The notes below the pieces were generated by a model, which saw only the letters and a list, made by a program, of their open reading frames with translations, searched no databases and had not been told where the DNA came from. From the NCBI GenBank assembly GCA_902488525.1, contig CABTWP010000003.1, positions 1-64,000 of the forward strand: a DNA stretch of 64,000 nt, in the 5' to 3' direction. How positions within the stretch are numbered: position 1 is the stretch's first letter; each line of letters starts with the position of its first letter. The translations under genes and the position numbers were made by a program. Shown piece after piece: positions 51,739 to 60,642 of the stretch. The stretch is from an uncultured Collinsella sp. Its GTDB lineage: Bacteria > Actinomycetota > Coriobacteriia > Coriobacteriales > Coriobacteriaceae.

Positions 51739-52818
51739 ATGAAGTTTCTTAAAGACAAGCAGACGCGTCACGACTTTGTCACGTACGCCATGTGCATCGT
51801 GGCCTTCGCCATCGTGTTCTTTATGCAGTCTAACCACATGATTCCGCGCATGATCGCCGGTCAGCTGGTTCCCATCACGGCCTATATCGTCATGGCCATT
51901 TCCCTCAACCTCGTCGTCGGCATCGCGGGCGACTTGTCGCTGGGCCACGCGGGCTTTATGAGCGTCGGTGCCTACACGGGCATCGTCACCGCCGTCGCGC
52001 TGGAGAGCGCCGTTCCGTCCGATCCGATGCGTCTGATCATCAGCATTGTGGTCGGCGCTATCGCCGCTGCCATCTTGGGCTTCTTGATTGGTATCCCGGT
52101 CCTGCGCCTGAGCGGCGACTATCTGGCCATCGTGACCCTGGCTTTTGGCGAGATCATCAAAGAGATCGTCACCTGCCTCATTGTGGGCGTCGACTCCCGC
52201 GGCCTGCACGTGATTTTTAACATCACGGGCAACTCTACGATCGACGACCTGCACCTGCTCGAGGACGGCACCGCCATCATCAAGGGCGCCCAGGGCGCCT
52301 CGGGCGTGTCGACGTACTCGACCTTCCTCGCCGGTGCCATCCTGGTCATGGTCGCACTCGTGATCGTGCTCAACCTGGTCCGCAGCCGTACCGGCCGTGC
52401 CATTATGGCCGTGCGCGATAACAAGATTGCAGCCGAGTCCGTAGGCATCTCCGTCACGGAGTACCGCATGATCGCCTTCGTGGTTTCCGCTGCCCTCGCC
52501 GGTGCTGCCGGAGCTCTCTTCGGCGGTAACTTCTCGCAGCTCTCCGCCACCAAGTTCGACTTCAACACGTCGATCCTCATCCTGGTGTTCGTGGTCCTGG
52601 GCGGCCTGGGCAACATGCGCGGTTCCGTCATCGCGGCGGCGTTGCTCACGGTGCTTCCCGAGCTGCTTCGTCAGTTCTCGGACTACCGCATGCTCATCTA
52701 CGCCATCGTGCTGATCCTGGTCATGATTTTTACCAACAACCCGCAGCTCAAGGCGTTCTTCGGTCGCGTCAAGGACCGCTTTGCTTCCAAGAAGGAGGTG
52801 GCAGCCGATGCCCAGTAA
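51739..52818 (+). CDS. livM: branched-chain amino-acid ABC transporter permease LivM
   Basis: 359 aa, about nine membrane segments. Seen: ISLNLVVGIAGDLSLGHAGFMSVGAY and VFVVLGGLGNMRGSVIAAALL, both typical. ATG 51739, with AGGTGAGC before it, is chosen over GTG 51730. It overlaps livG by 11 nt. Forms the transmembrane channel with LivH. Confidence 0.93.
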   Translation: MKFLKDKQTRHDFVTYAMCIVAFAIVFFMQSNHMIPRMIAGQLVPITAYIVMAISLNLVVGIAGDLSLGHAGFMSVGAYTGIVTAVALESAVPSDPMRLIISIVVGAIAAAILGFLIGIPVLRLSGDYLAIVTLAFGEIIKEIVTCLIVGVDSRGLHVIFNITGNSTIDDLHLLEDGTAIIKGAQGASGVSTYSTFLAGAILVMVALVIVLNLVRSRTGRAIMAVRDNKIAAESVGISVTEYRMIAFVVSAALAGAAGALFGGNFSQLSATKFDFNTSILILVFVVLGGLGNMRGSVIAAALLTVLPELLRQFSDYRMLIYAIVLILVMIFTNNPQLKAFFGRVKDRFASKKEVAADAQ

Positions 52819-53668
52819 ATTTGAGTTCAAGAAGGGCAAGATGGTCCCGTATCCTTCTGGCGCCATCGTTCCCGATCGTGACCTGGGCGAGCGCCCTGCA
52901 CTCGAGTGCATCCACCTGGGCATTGAGTTCGGTGGCCTTAAGGCAGTCGACGACTTTAGCCTGACTATCGGCAAGACCGAGATCGCCGGTCTGATCGGTC
53001 CCAACGGCGCCGGCAAGACCACGGTCTTCAACCTGCTCACCAAGGTGTACCAGCCCACGCATGGCACCATCCTGCTCGACGGCGAGGACACCTCGGGCAA
53101 GTCGGTCTACCAGGTCAACCGCATGGGTATTGCCCGTACCTTCCAGAACATTCGCCTATTCAACACCATGACGGTGGAGGATAACGTCAAGGTCGGCCTG
53201 CATAACCAGGAGCGTTACTCCGGCTTTGAGGGCGTGCTGCGCCTGCCGACGTATTGGAAGCACGAGAAGGCTGCTCACGAGCGCGCCATGGAGCTGCTGT
53301 CCATCTTTGATATGGAGCATCTGGCAAACGAGCAGGCCGGATCGCTGCCTTACGGCGCACAGCGTCGTCTGGAGATCGTCCGCGCGCTTGCCACCAACCC
53401 CAAGCTGCTGCTGCTCGATGAGCCTGCCGCCGGCATGAACCCGTCCGAGACCGCGGAGCTTATGGAGAACATCGTCAAGATTCGTGACACCTTCGGCATC
53501 GCCATCATGCTTATCGAGCATGATATGTCGCTCGTTATGAACATCTGCGAGGGCATCTGCGTGCTCAACTTTGGCAAGGTCATTGCCAAGGGTACGGCCG
53601 AGGAGATCCAGAACAACGACGCCGTTATCGAGGCATATCTGGGCAAGCAGGATAAGGGGGAGAACTAA
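52808..53668 (+). CDS. livG: branched-chain amino-acid ABC transporter ATPase LivG
   Basis: 286 aa. Walker A is GPNGAGKTT (about 64-72); the ABC signature is LPYGAQRRLEIVRALA rather than LSxGQ; Walker B is LLLLDEPAAGMNPSE and the switch His is in LIEHDMS. An N-terminal extension of about 30 residues precedes the usual start. AAGGAGGTGG precedes ATG 52808. Overlaps livM by 11 nt and abuts livF. Confidence 0.94.
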   Translation: MPSKFEFKKGKMVPYPSGAIVPDRDLGERPALECIHLGIEFGGLKAVDDFSLTIGKTEIAGLIGPNGAGKTTVFNLLTKVYQPTHGTILLDGEDTSGKSVYQVNRMGIARTFQNIRLFNTMTVEDNVKVGLHNQERYSGFEGVLRLPTYWKHEKAAHERAMELLSIFDMEHLANEQAGSLPYGAQRRLEIVRALATNPKLLLLDEPAAGMNPSETAELMENIVKIRDTFGIAIMLIEHDMSLVMNICEGICVLNFGKVIAKGTAEEIQNNDAVIEAYLGKQDKGEN

Positions 53669-54382
53669 ATGGCAGAGCCGATGCTTTCCGTCTACAACAT
53701 CAACGTCTGGTACGGCGCCATCCACGCCATCAAGGACATCTCCTTTAACGTCAACGAGGGCGAGATCGTGGCCTTGATTGGTGCCAACGGCGCCGGCAAG
53801 TCCACGACGCTTAAGACCGTCTCGGGCCTGCTGCGTTCCAAGACCGGCTCCATCAAGTTTATGGGCGAGGACATTACCCATACGCCTGCCGACAAGCTGG
53901 TGGGCAAGGGCCTGGCTCAGGTTCCCGAGGGCCGTCGCGCCTTTTTGCAGATGACGGTCGAGGAGAACCTGGAAATGGGTGCCTATACGCAGCCCAAGTC
54001 CACGGTGGCTCCGGGCCTCGAGCGCGTCTACGAGCAGTTCCCGCGCCTAAAGGAGCGCCGTCGCCAGGTCGCCGGCACCCTTTCGGGCGGCGAGCAGCAG
54101 ATGCTCGTTATGGGCCGCGCCCTTATGAGCAACCCTAAGCTGCTCATGCTCGATGAGCCCTCCATGGGTCTGGCGCCGATTCTGATTGAGCAGATCTTCC
54201 AGATCGTCGAGGACCTGCACAAGGCCGGCACCACGGTGCTTCTGGTCGAGCAGAACGCGCAGATGGCACTTTCCATCGCTACACGCGGCTATGTACTCGA
54301 GACCGGCAAGATCACCATGACCGGCACCGGTCAAGAGCTGCTGCACGACGATAACGTCCGCAAGGCCTATCTGGGCGGTTAA
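53669..54382 (+). CDS. livF: branched-chain amino-acid ABC transporter ATPase LivF
   Basis: 237 aa. Walker A GANGAGKST, signature LSGGEQQMLVMGRAL, Walker B LLMLDEPSMGLAP and the LVEQNAQMAL switch. GGGGAG precedes the ATG, and the gene starts immediately after the livG stop. Last gene of the operon; a strong terminator follows. Confidence 0.95.
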   Translation: MAEPMLSVYNINVWYGAIHAIKDISFNVNEGEIVALIGANGAGKSTTLKTVSGLLRSKTGSIKFMGEDITHTPADKLVGKGLAQVPEGRRAFLQMTVEENLEMGAYTQPKSTVAPGLERVYEQFPRLKERRRQVAGTLSGGEQQMLVMGRALMSNPKLLMLDEPSMGLAPILIEQIFQIVEDLHKAGTTVLLVEQNAQMALSIATRGYVLETGKITMTGTGQELLHDDNVRKAYLGG

Positions 54383-54395
54383 TCCATTCAACAAA

Positions 54396-54430
54396 GGGGG
54401 CGCTGACCAACCCGGTCAGCGCCCCCTTTT
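54396..54430 (+). terminator. intrinsic terminator of the liv operon
   Basis: GGGGGCGCTGACC pairs with GGTCAGCGCCCCC across a 5-nt loop, then TTTT. It abuts the next palindrome directly. Confidence 0.93.
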
Positions 54431-54499
54431 AAGTTGCGGTGAAATAGGGACTAAATGGGGGCGCTAGACGCCAAAACAGTCCCTATTCCACCGCAACTT
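54431..54499. repeat. 69-bp palindromic element after the liv terminator
   Basis: AAGTTGCGGTG and AATAGGGAC on the left pair with GTCCCTATT and CACCGCAACTT on the right with one extra base, around a loop holding GGCG/CGCC. It sits between livF and cutC. It resembles a dispersed repeat and could also affect the cutC leader. Confidence 0.7.
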
Positions 54500-54557
54500 C
54501 ATGGGGATGTGTGACAATGCCCGTCGGAAAACATCTGCTGTCTTTGGGGGCCTATCT

Positions 54558-55235
54558 ATGCTGTACGAGTTTTGTGCCGAGAACTTTGAGCGGGTGCCGG
54601 CGGCTATCGAGGCCGGTGCGGGGCGCATCGAGCTGTGCGATAACCTTGCCGTCGGTGGTACCACGCCCTCGGCCGGCGTTATCAGCGCTACGACCAACTA
54701 TGCCCACGAACACGATGCACGGGTGATGTGCATGATCCGTCCGCGTGGCGGCGACTTTCACTACAACCAGGATGAGCTGCGCATGATGGAGATGGACCTG
54801 GGCCTTGCTGTGAGTGCCGGCGTTGACGGCCTGGTCTTTGGCTGCTGCAAGCCCTGTGCCGGCGGCTGGGCGCTCGACGAGCTCACCCTCGGCGCCTTCG
54901 TTATGGCTACGGGCTGCGCGACCGAGGAGTGCAAGCGCGAGCCCCTTGACATCACCTTCCACATGGCATTTGACCAGCTCTCGCCCGAGGCTCAGCTCGA
55001 TGCGATTGATACACTTGCCGATTGCGGCGTTACGCGCATTCTGACGCACGGTGGTGCTGCCGGTACGTCGATCGAGGACAACTTCGAAAACCTGGCCCGC
55101 TTGATTGAGTACGCGGGCGATCGTTTGACCATCCTTCCAGGCGGCGGCATTACCACGGCAAATCGCGACGCGGTCGCGGCGGCGCTAGGCGTCTCCGAGC
55201 TCCATGGAACCAAGATCGTGCCGCTGGAGGCGTAG
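54558..55235 (+). CDS. cutC: CutC family protein
   Basis: 225 aa from ATG 54558, with GGGGG upstream; the longer frame at 54501 is unlikely. Motifs: YEFCAENFE at the N-terminus, AGRIELCDNLAVGGTTPS, MIRPRGGDFHY and the late RILTHGGA and ILPGGGI blocks. The family is named for copper homeostasis, though its biochemical role is unsettled; it has a TIM-barrel fold. A GalT-like gene starts 3 nt after the stop, so they are one transcript. Confidence 0.93.
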   Translation: MLYEFCAENFERVPAAIEAGAGRIELCDNLAVGGTTPSAGVISATTNYAHEHDARVMCMIRPRGGDFHYNQDELRMMEMDLGLAVSAGVDGLVFGCCKPCAGGWALDELTLGAFVMATGCATEECKREPLDITFHMAFDQLSPEAQLDAIDTLADCGVTRILTHGGAAGTSIEDNFENLARLIEYAGDRLTILPGGGITTANRDAVAAALGVSELHGTKIVPLEA

Positions 55236-55238
55236 TCC

Positions 55239-56036
55239 GTGGCGCTGGTATTTGACGTTCAGCAGGCGAACGGCAAGCCCGACGATAACCGTCGCCCTGG
55301 CACCGCGTGCCCCTTTTGCGACACGGAGGGGCTCGCCAACATCATCCAGCGCGATGGTGACTGCATCTGGCTCGAGAATAAGTTCAAGACCTTGCGGGCC
55401 ACCCGTCAGACCGTATTGATCGAGTCGGCCAATCACGACGCCGACCTGGTGACCTATGAACCGGATGAGCTGCATCATGTGATGCGGTTTGCCCTGGGCT
55501 GTTGGCAGCAGATGATCGATTCCCAACAGTACCGCAGTGTGCTCATGTACAAGAACAAAGGCCCGCTTTCGGGCGGCAGCCTCGTCCATCCACACATGCA
55601 GATTGTGGGCTTGGAACAGGAGGACGGCTATGCGGCGTTGACCTCAGCCAACTTTGAAGGCATCAATGTCTGGCAACAGGGGAGAATCTCGGTCAACATC
55701 TCAACCGAGCCAATCATGGGATTCTTCGAGGTCAACGTCTCGGCTCCGCAGGGAATCGCCGCCAGCGATGACACGAGAGACCAAGCCGAGACGGACCTCT
55801 TCGCCGATGCGATTCAGGTGGCCCTGCGCTATATCCTGAACGAGCACCATGGTGGTCGCGCAGAGTCGTACAACTTGTTTTTCTATCACTTGGGCGGTCG
55901 GACCATTGCCAAGGCGCTTCCACGTTGGGTGGTTTCGCCCTACTTTGTGGGCTATCGTTTGGCCCAGGTCAATGCCGAGACGACGCTCGATATCGATGCT
56001 GAGCGCCTGCGCGCACGCCTGGAGGCGCTTGCATAG
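55239..56036 (+). CDS. GalT/HIT-superfamily protein (DUF4931-like)
   Basis: 265 aa from GTG 55239. A zinc-type CPFC pair near the N-terminus and the catalytic-type GGSLVHPHMQIVG place it in the galactose-1-phosphate uridylyltransferase/HIT superfamily. ESYNLFFYHLGGRTIAKALPRW and VSPYFVGYRLAQV near the C-terminus match DUF4931-type relatives. Probably a nucleotidyltransferase or hydrolase, substrate unknown. Coupled to cutC. Confidence 0.85.
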   Translation: MALVFDVQQANGKPDDNRRPGTACPFCDTEGLANIIQRDGDCIWLENKFKTLRATRQTVLIESANHDADLVTYEPDELHHVMRFALGCWQQMIDSQQYRSVLMYKNKGPLSGGSLVHPHMQIVGLEQEDGYAALTSANFEGINVWQQGRISVNISTEPIMGFFEVNVSAPQGIAASDDTRDQAETDLFADAIQVALRYILNEHHGGRAESYNLFFYHLGGRTIAKALPRWVVSPYFVGYRLAQVNAETTLDIDAERLRARLEALA

Positions 56037-56066
56037 CCAAGGGCTCGGCCTCGCGCCTGTGGCTGG

Positions 56067-57065
56067 CTATTTCGCCATTACGCTGCGGCCGGCTTCGACG
56101 CGCTTGCGCTGGGCGGCGCGCTCCTCGCCGGTCAGACGCTCAAAGAGATGCCCGATAAGCGAGGCGAGTACCTGCTGAAACAGCGTTCCGCACATGACGG
56201 GAAACACGACTTCGCCCGGAAAGTACTGCGTGGCGATGACGGCGCCCGAAGAGATGTTACGCATGCCGCAGGTAAAGCACATGGTGGTCGTCTCGCTATA
56301 TGGCAGATGCAGCGTATGGGCGACCAGAAAACCGACGACAAAGCCACTGATGGCGAAGACCAAAATAAAGAGGGCGACTTCCAAGCGCACCGCGTTCATG
56401 TGCAGCACGTACTCGCTCATGGCGGTGGAGTTGGAGGCGATAACGCCCATCATCATGAATTTGCAGGCGGGCGAGAGCACGGGGGAGAGTTTTTCGTGCC
56501 CCCATCCGCGCGTGAGCTCGTTGATCACGATGCCGAGCACGGCGGGGATGGCGATCATAAAGGCCATGTCTTGCATCATGCTCGGCACATCGATCGAGAC
56601 GGTGGCGCCCAGCAGGAGCTTGAGCGTGAGCGGAATCGTCATAGGGGAGATAACCGAGGACGTCAGGATGATGGTGAGCGCGAGCGGGCCGTTGCCGCCG
56701 AACATGCTAATCCACATAAAGGCAGTGACCGCCACGGGTACGCTGTACTCGAGCACGATGCCGCAGACAAGGTTGGGATTGGAGCCAAAGAATAACGATC
56801 CCATGGCATAGGCCGCGATGGGAATAAGCGCCGCCGAGACGAGCAGTGCCAAAATCAGGTGCAGGGGACGGCGGAACACCTCGGCTACCTGGTGGAAGGT
56901 GTTGCTGAGCGCACCCTGAAACGTCATAAAGGCGAAGAGGGCGGGAACAATGGGCTTGAGCACGCCAATCTGCTGGGGAAAGAGCACGCCGAGCGCCACG
57001 CAAATCGGAACGATGACCTGCATATGCCCCGCGAGGAACTTTCCCAGTCCAGTCCATTGCTTCAT
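56067..57065 (-). CDS. bile acid:sodium symporter (BASS) family transporter
   Basis: 332-aa membrane protein with about ten segments. Seen: LFPQQIGVLKPIVPALFAFMTFQGAL, GIVLEYSVPVAVTAFMWISMFGGNGPLALT and TMCFTCGMRNISSGAVIATQYFP, the last holding the substrate-site pattern. BASS proteins import bile salts, pantoate or other organic anions with sodium; the substrate here is unknown. Convergent with the GalT-like gene. Confidence 0.88.
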   Translation of the reverse strand: MKQWTGLGKFLAGHMQVIVPICVALGVLFPQQIGVLKPIVPALFAFMTFQGALSNTFHQVAEVFRRPLHLILALLVSAALIPIAAYAMGSLFFGSNPNLVCGIVLEYSVPVAVTAFMWISMFGGNGPLALTIILTSSVISPMTIPLTLKLLLGATVSIDVPSMMQDMAFMIAIPAVLGIVINELTRGWGHEKLSPVLSPACKFMMMGVIASNSTAMSEYVLHMNAVRLEVALFILVFAISGFVVGFLVAHTLHLPYSETTTMCFTCGMRNISSGAVIATQYFPGEVVFPVMCGTLFQQVLASLIGHLFERLTGEERAAQRKRVEAGRSVMAK

Positions 57066-57225
57066 ATGTCCCGTGACTCCCTTTATCCGCGAACTCGTTT
57101 GTATGGATATGCTAGACGCTCGTATGCGTCCGTGCGGCTGAAACGCTCGATTATTTCGAGGCTATTACCGGCATCGTTTACCGAAACCGCGGCGTGCTGC
57201 GGCGATTTGCGTCCGCGCCGCACGG

Positions 57226-57231
57226 TATAAT
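57226..57231 (+). promoter_or_regulatory. -10 box of the recJQ-relA operon
   Basis: TATAAT in a short intergenic region, about 57 nt before the leader ORF; the -35 region is poor. A GCCTGC/GCGGGC hairpin with a 4-nt loop lies in the resulting leader (57250-57265). Confidence 0.55.
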
Positions 57232-57287
57232 AAATCCGTTCAACAGATCTGCCTGCCGAAGCGGGCATACACAGAGGACTCATCGCT

Positions 57288-57353
57288 ATGAACCGTGAGA
57301 GGTATCGCGGCGACCTGCCCCTATCGGGGGTGGGCGCCTATGTCATCGCTTAA
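57288..57353 (+). CDS. 21-residue leader ORF overlapping the recJQ start
   Basis: ATG 57288, with GAGGA 9-13 nt upstream, opens a 21-codon frame (MNRERYRGDLPLSG...) ending TAA 57353. It overlaps the start of the RecJ-RecQ gene (57340) by 14 nt in another frame, an arrangement typical of translational coupling or leader-peptide control. No homology is recognised. Confidence 0.4.
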   Translation: MNRERYRGDLPLSGVGAYVIA

Positions 57354-60300
57354 GACGACGCATCGCTGGGCGGTCGCTCGGCAAAACCCCGAGCTCGAAA
57401 AGGAGCTTTCGGCTGGCCTGGGCATACCCGGGCTGGTGGCGCGCATTATGGTTGCGCACGGCATTACATCCATCGAGGAAGGCCAACTGTTTTTGACGCC
57501 TTCGCTCGATCGCGACTGGGCGGACCCGCTCGTTATTCCGGGCATGGCGGTCGTCGCCGACCGCGTTGAGCGCGCTGTTCGCAGTCACGAGCGCATCGCC
57601 GTCTTTGGCGATTTTGACGTCGACGGCATAACGTCGACTTGTCTGTTGACCGAGGCGCTGCGGATGTTTGGCGCCAATGTCACACCGTTTATCCCGCACC
57701 GCTTTGACGAGGGGTATGGCCTGTCGCGTGCGGCGCTCGACCGCGTCAACGAGCTCGCCCAACCCAACCTGATTGTGACCGTCGATAACGGTATTGCTGC
57801 CAAGGAAGAGGTCTCCTATCTGGAGAGCCTGGGGATCGATTTGGTGGTCACGGACCATCACGAGCCTTCCGACCAGGTGCCGCAGGGCGTGCCCCTGACC
57901 GACCCCAAGCTCGAGGACGAGGGTCCCTCGCGCGAGCTTGCCGGTGCCGGCGTGGCACTCAAACTGGTGCAGGTCCTGGGCGAGCGTTTGGGCAAGCCGT
58001 CGTATTGGCGTTCGCTGATAGAGGTCGCGGCGCTGGGCACCGTATCCGACATGATGCCGCTCACGCCCGAGAATCGCGCACTGGTCGCCGAGGGCATCCA
58101 GCAGATGCGCGTGACGGCCCGTCCCGGCTATATCGCGCTTGCCGCACTTGCCAAGGCCGATCTTTCTACCATTACGGCCGACGGCCTGTCATTCTCGCTC
58201 ATTCCCCGCTTAAACGCTGCCGGTCGCATGGCCGATCCCAAGCTGGCGCTCGACCTGCTGCTTGCCCGCAATCCCATCGAAGCAAGCGCGCTGGCGGCTG
58301 AGCTCGAGGAAATCAACCGCCAGCGCCGTGAGATCGAGGCGGAGCTCACGCGCGATGCCATGGCAAAGGTCGAGGAGACCTATGACGGCGGACGCGCGAT
58401 CGTCGTGGGCGGCGAAGGCTGGCACGAGGGTGTCAAGGGCATCGTGGCAAGCCGTCTGACCAACCGCTATCACGTGCCGGCGCTGCTGTTCTCGATCGAG
58501 GACGGTATCGCGCGCGGCTCTGGTCGCTCGGTGGGCAAAGTTAACCTGTTTGACGCCGTCGAGCGCTGTTCCGACCTGCTGATTCGTCGCGGCGGACATG
58601 CCGGTGCGGTGGGTGTGACCATCGAGGCATCCAAGCTCGATGAATTCCGTCGTCGCCTTTCCGCCGTGCTATCGGAGATTCCCGCCGAGGACTTTGAAGA
58701 CATCGACGAGGTTGCCGCCACGGTCGACCTTTCCGAGCTGAATATCGAGACTATAGAGCAGATTTCCCGTCTTGAGCCGTTTGGCCAGGGCAACAAGGTG
58801 CCGCTGCTGGCCGCCGAGGGCGTGACGATGTGCGATCGCGCCGTGGTGGGCAAAACCGGCGAGCACATGCGCTTTGTGGCGACCGATGGCGCCGCAAGCG
58901 TGCCGGCCATTATGTTCCGCGTGCCGCAAATCGATAAGCTCATCAACTGCGATAGTGCTGTCGACTTGGTGTTCGAGGCCGTTGCCGAGCATTGGCAGGG
59001 GCGTGTGAAGCCCAAGCTCATGATCAAGGATGTTCTGGTCCGCGATACCACGCTGCCCAGCGTCGACGATCCGGCATGCGAGCTTCGTCGTGGCGTGCAG
59101 CCGGCGGATTCCGGCCTGCGCCTGGAGTCGCGTAAGCGCGAGACACTCGCCCAGCTTTCTTATACCGAGCTGACGCGCTCGCTTATCCATAGCTTTATAG
59201 GCTCGAACCAGCCGCACCGCGCGCAGGTCGAGGCGCTCGATGCCCTGGCCGATCACCAAAGTGTTCTGGCCGTTATGGGAACGGGGCGCGGCAAGTCGCT
59301 CATCTTCCATGTGCATGCCGCGCGCGAGGCGGTTCTTCGCGGGCGTGCGAGCATCTTTGTCTATCCGCTGCGCGCGCTCGTTGCCGACCAGGCCTATCAC
59401 CTCTCGTCGACGATGGCCGCGCTCGGCATTGGCGTCGGCGTGTTGACCGGCGAGACCGTGGAGGCGGCGCGCGATGACGTGTTCGCCGGTCTAGCTTCGG
59501 GCCGCACCGGTATCGTGCTCACGACACCCGAGTTCCTGTCTATCCACCGTGACCGTTTCGCGCGTTCGGGCCGCATCGGCTTTGTCGTTATCGATGAGGC
59601 GCACCACGCCGGCCTTGCCAAGGGCGGCGACCGTAGCGCCTATCTTGACATGCCCGATATCCTCAAAGCCCTGGGTGACCCGGTCGTTATGGCTGCGACG
59701 GCCACCGCGACGGCTCCGGTCGTGGCCGAGCTTGCCCGCATGCTGCCGATCACTCGCACGGTGGTCGACGAGACGGTGCGCGAGAACCTGCGGCTCGAGG
59801 ACGACCGTGATCTTGCAAGTCGCGAGAACCGTTTGGTGTCGATTGTGGCGACGGGGGAAAAGACCGTCATCTACGTCAATTCGCGCGACCAGTCCGTGGC
59901 GCTCGCCAAGACGTTGCGCAAACGTGTGCCCGATTGCGCAACCCATATCGCGTTCTATAACGCGGGGCTTGCGCGTTCCGATCGCCGTCGCGTGGAGGAA
60001 GCATTCCGAGACGGAAGCCTCAGCTGCATCGTCTCGACCTCCGCCTTTGGCGAGGGTGTCAACCTGCCCGATATCCGCCATGTCGTGCTCTACCACATGC
60101 CGTTTGGCGCCATCGAGTTCAACCAGATGAGCGGCCGCGCCGGTCGCGATGGCCAGCCCGCCGTGATCCATCTGCTCTATTCGTCGCGCGACGCCCGCAT
60201 TAACGAGCGCCTGCTCGACTGCTATGCGCCCGAGCGCGACGAGCTCGTCACGCTCTATCGTGCGTTGCAGACCATGTGGCGCTCCAACCGCGGCAAGACC

Positions 60301-60627
60301 GGGGACGATTCCTTTAGCGCGAGCGATATCAACATCGCGCAGATGTGCCTTGCCATCGATGCTCGCACGCCGGTCGACGAGCGCTCGGTGGAAAGCGGCT
60401 TGGGAATCTTCGAAGAGCTTGGTTTCTGTCGCGTTTCGGGGTTTGACGATACCCGTCGCATCGCGATGGCCGAAAACCCCGGCCGCGTGCAATTGAGCAG
60501 GTCGATTCGCTATTTGGAGGGCTTGCGCTCGCGCATGGAGTTCTCGGCTTTTCGGAGCTGGGCACTCGATTCGTGCGCTTCTGATATGCTAGCCAAAGTT
60601 AACCGCCCGATCGTTCCGCGGGCTTAG
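57340..60627 (+). CDS. recJ: RecJ exonuclease fused to a RecQ-like DEAH helicase
   Basis: 1095 aa. Residues about 1-560 are RecJ: FGDFDVDG (90-96), VTVDNGI, VVTDHHEP (the DHH motif), PRLNAAGRM and RRGGHAGAVGVT (DHHA1). Residues about 585-1010 form a superfamily 2 helicase: AVMGTGRGKS (Walker A, about 646), VIDEAHH (about 751), AATATATA (motif III) and FNQMSGRAGRDGQP (about 929). A fusion couples 5'-3' single-strand exonuclease and unwinding activities normally supplied by two proteins. ATG 57340 is preceded by GGGGTGGG; a GTG at 57295 is an alternative. It is followed after 15 nt by relA. Confidence 0.93.
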   Translation: MSSLKTTHRWAVARQNPELEKELSAGLGIPGLVARIMVAHGITSIEEGQLFLTPSLDRDWADPLVIPGMAVVADRVERAVRSHERIAVFGDFDVDGITSTCLLTEALRMFGANVTPFIPHRFDEGYGLSRAALDRVNELAQPNLIVTVDNGIAAKEEVSYLESLGIDLVVTDHHEPSDQVPQGVPLTDPKLEDEGPSRELAGAGVALKLVQVLGERLGKPSYWRSLIEVAALGTVSDMMPLTPENRALVAEGIQQMRVTARPGYIALAALAKADLSTITADGLSFSLIPRLNAAGRMADPKLALDLLLARNPIEASALAAELEEINRQRREIEAELTRDAMAKVEETYDGGRAIVVGGEGWHEGVKGIVASRLTNRYHVPALLFSIEDGIARGSGRSVGKVNLFDAVERCSDLLIRRGGHAGAVGVTIEASKLDEFRRRLSAVLSEIPAEDFEDIDEVAATVDLSELNIETIEQISRLEPFGQGNKVPLLAAEGVTMCDRAVVGKTGEHMRFVATDGAASVPAIMFRVPQIDKLINCDSAVDLVFEAVAEHWQGRVKPKLMIKDVLVRDTTLPSVDDPACELRRGVQPADSGLRLESRKRETLAQLSYTELTRSLIHSFIGSNQPHRAQVEALDALADHQSVLAVMGTGRGKSLIFHVHAAREAVLRGRASIFVYPLRALVADQAYHLSSTMAALGIGVGVLTGETVEAARDDVFAGLASGRTGIVLTTPEFLSIHRDRFARSGRIGFVVIDEAHHAGLAKGGDRSAYLDMPDILKALGDPVVMAATATATAPVVAELARMLPITRTVVDETVRENLRLEDDRDLASRENRLVSIVATGEKTVIYVNSRDQSVALAKTLRKRVPDCATHIAFYNAGLARSDRRRVEEAFRDGSLSCIVSTSAFGEGVNLPDIRHVVLYHMPFGAIEFNQMSGRAGRDGQPAVIHLLYSSRDARINERLLDCYAPERDELVTLYRALQTMWRSNRGKTGDDSFSASDINIAQMCLAIDARTPVDERSVESGLGIFEELGFCRVSGFDDTRRIAMAENPGRVQLSRSIRYLEGLRSRMEFSAFRSWALDSCASDMLAKVNRPIVPRA

Positions 60628-60642
60628 GGGAAGGGGACCTCG

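Noticed and set aside
50824..53100. Very long minus-strand frame across livH-livM-livG
   Set aside because: Antisense shadow rich in His/Asp/Arg; the plus-strand liv genes have clear motifs and ribosome binding sites.
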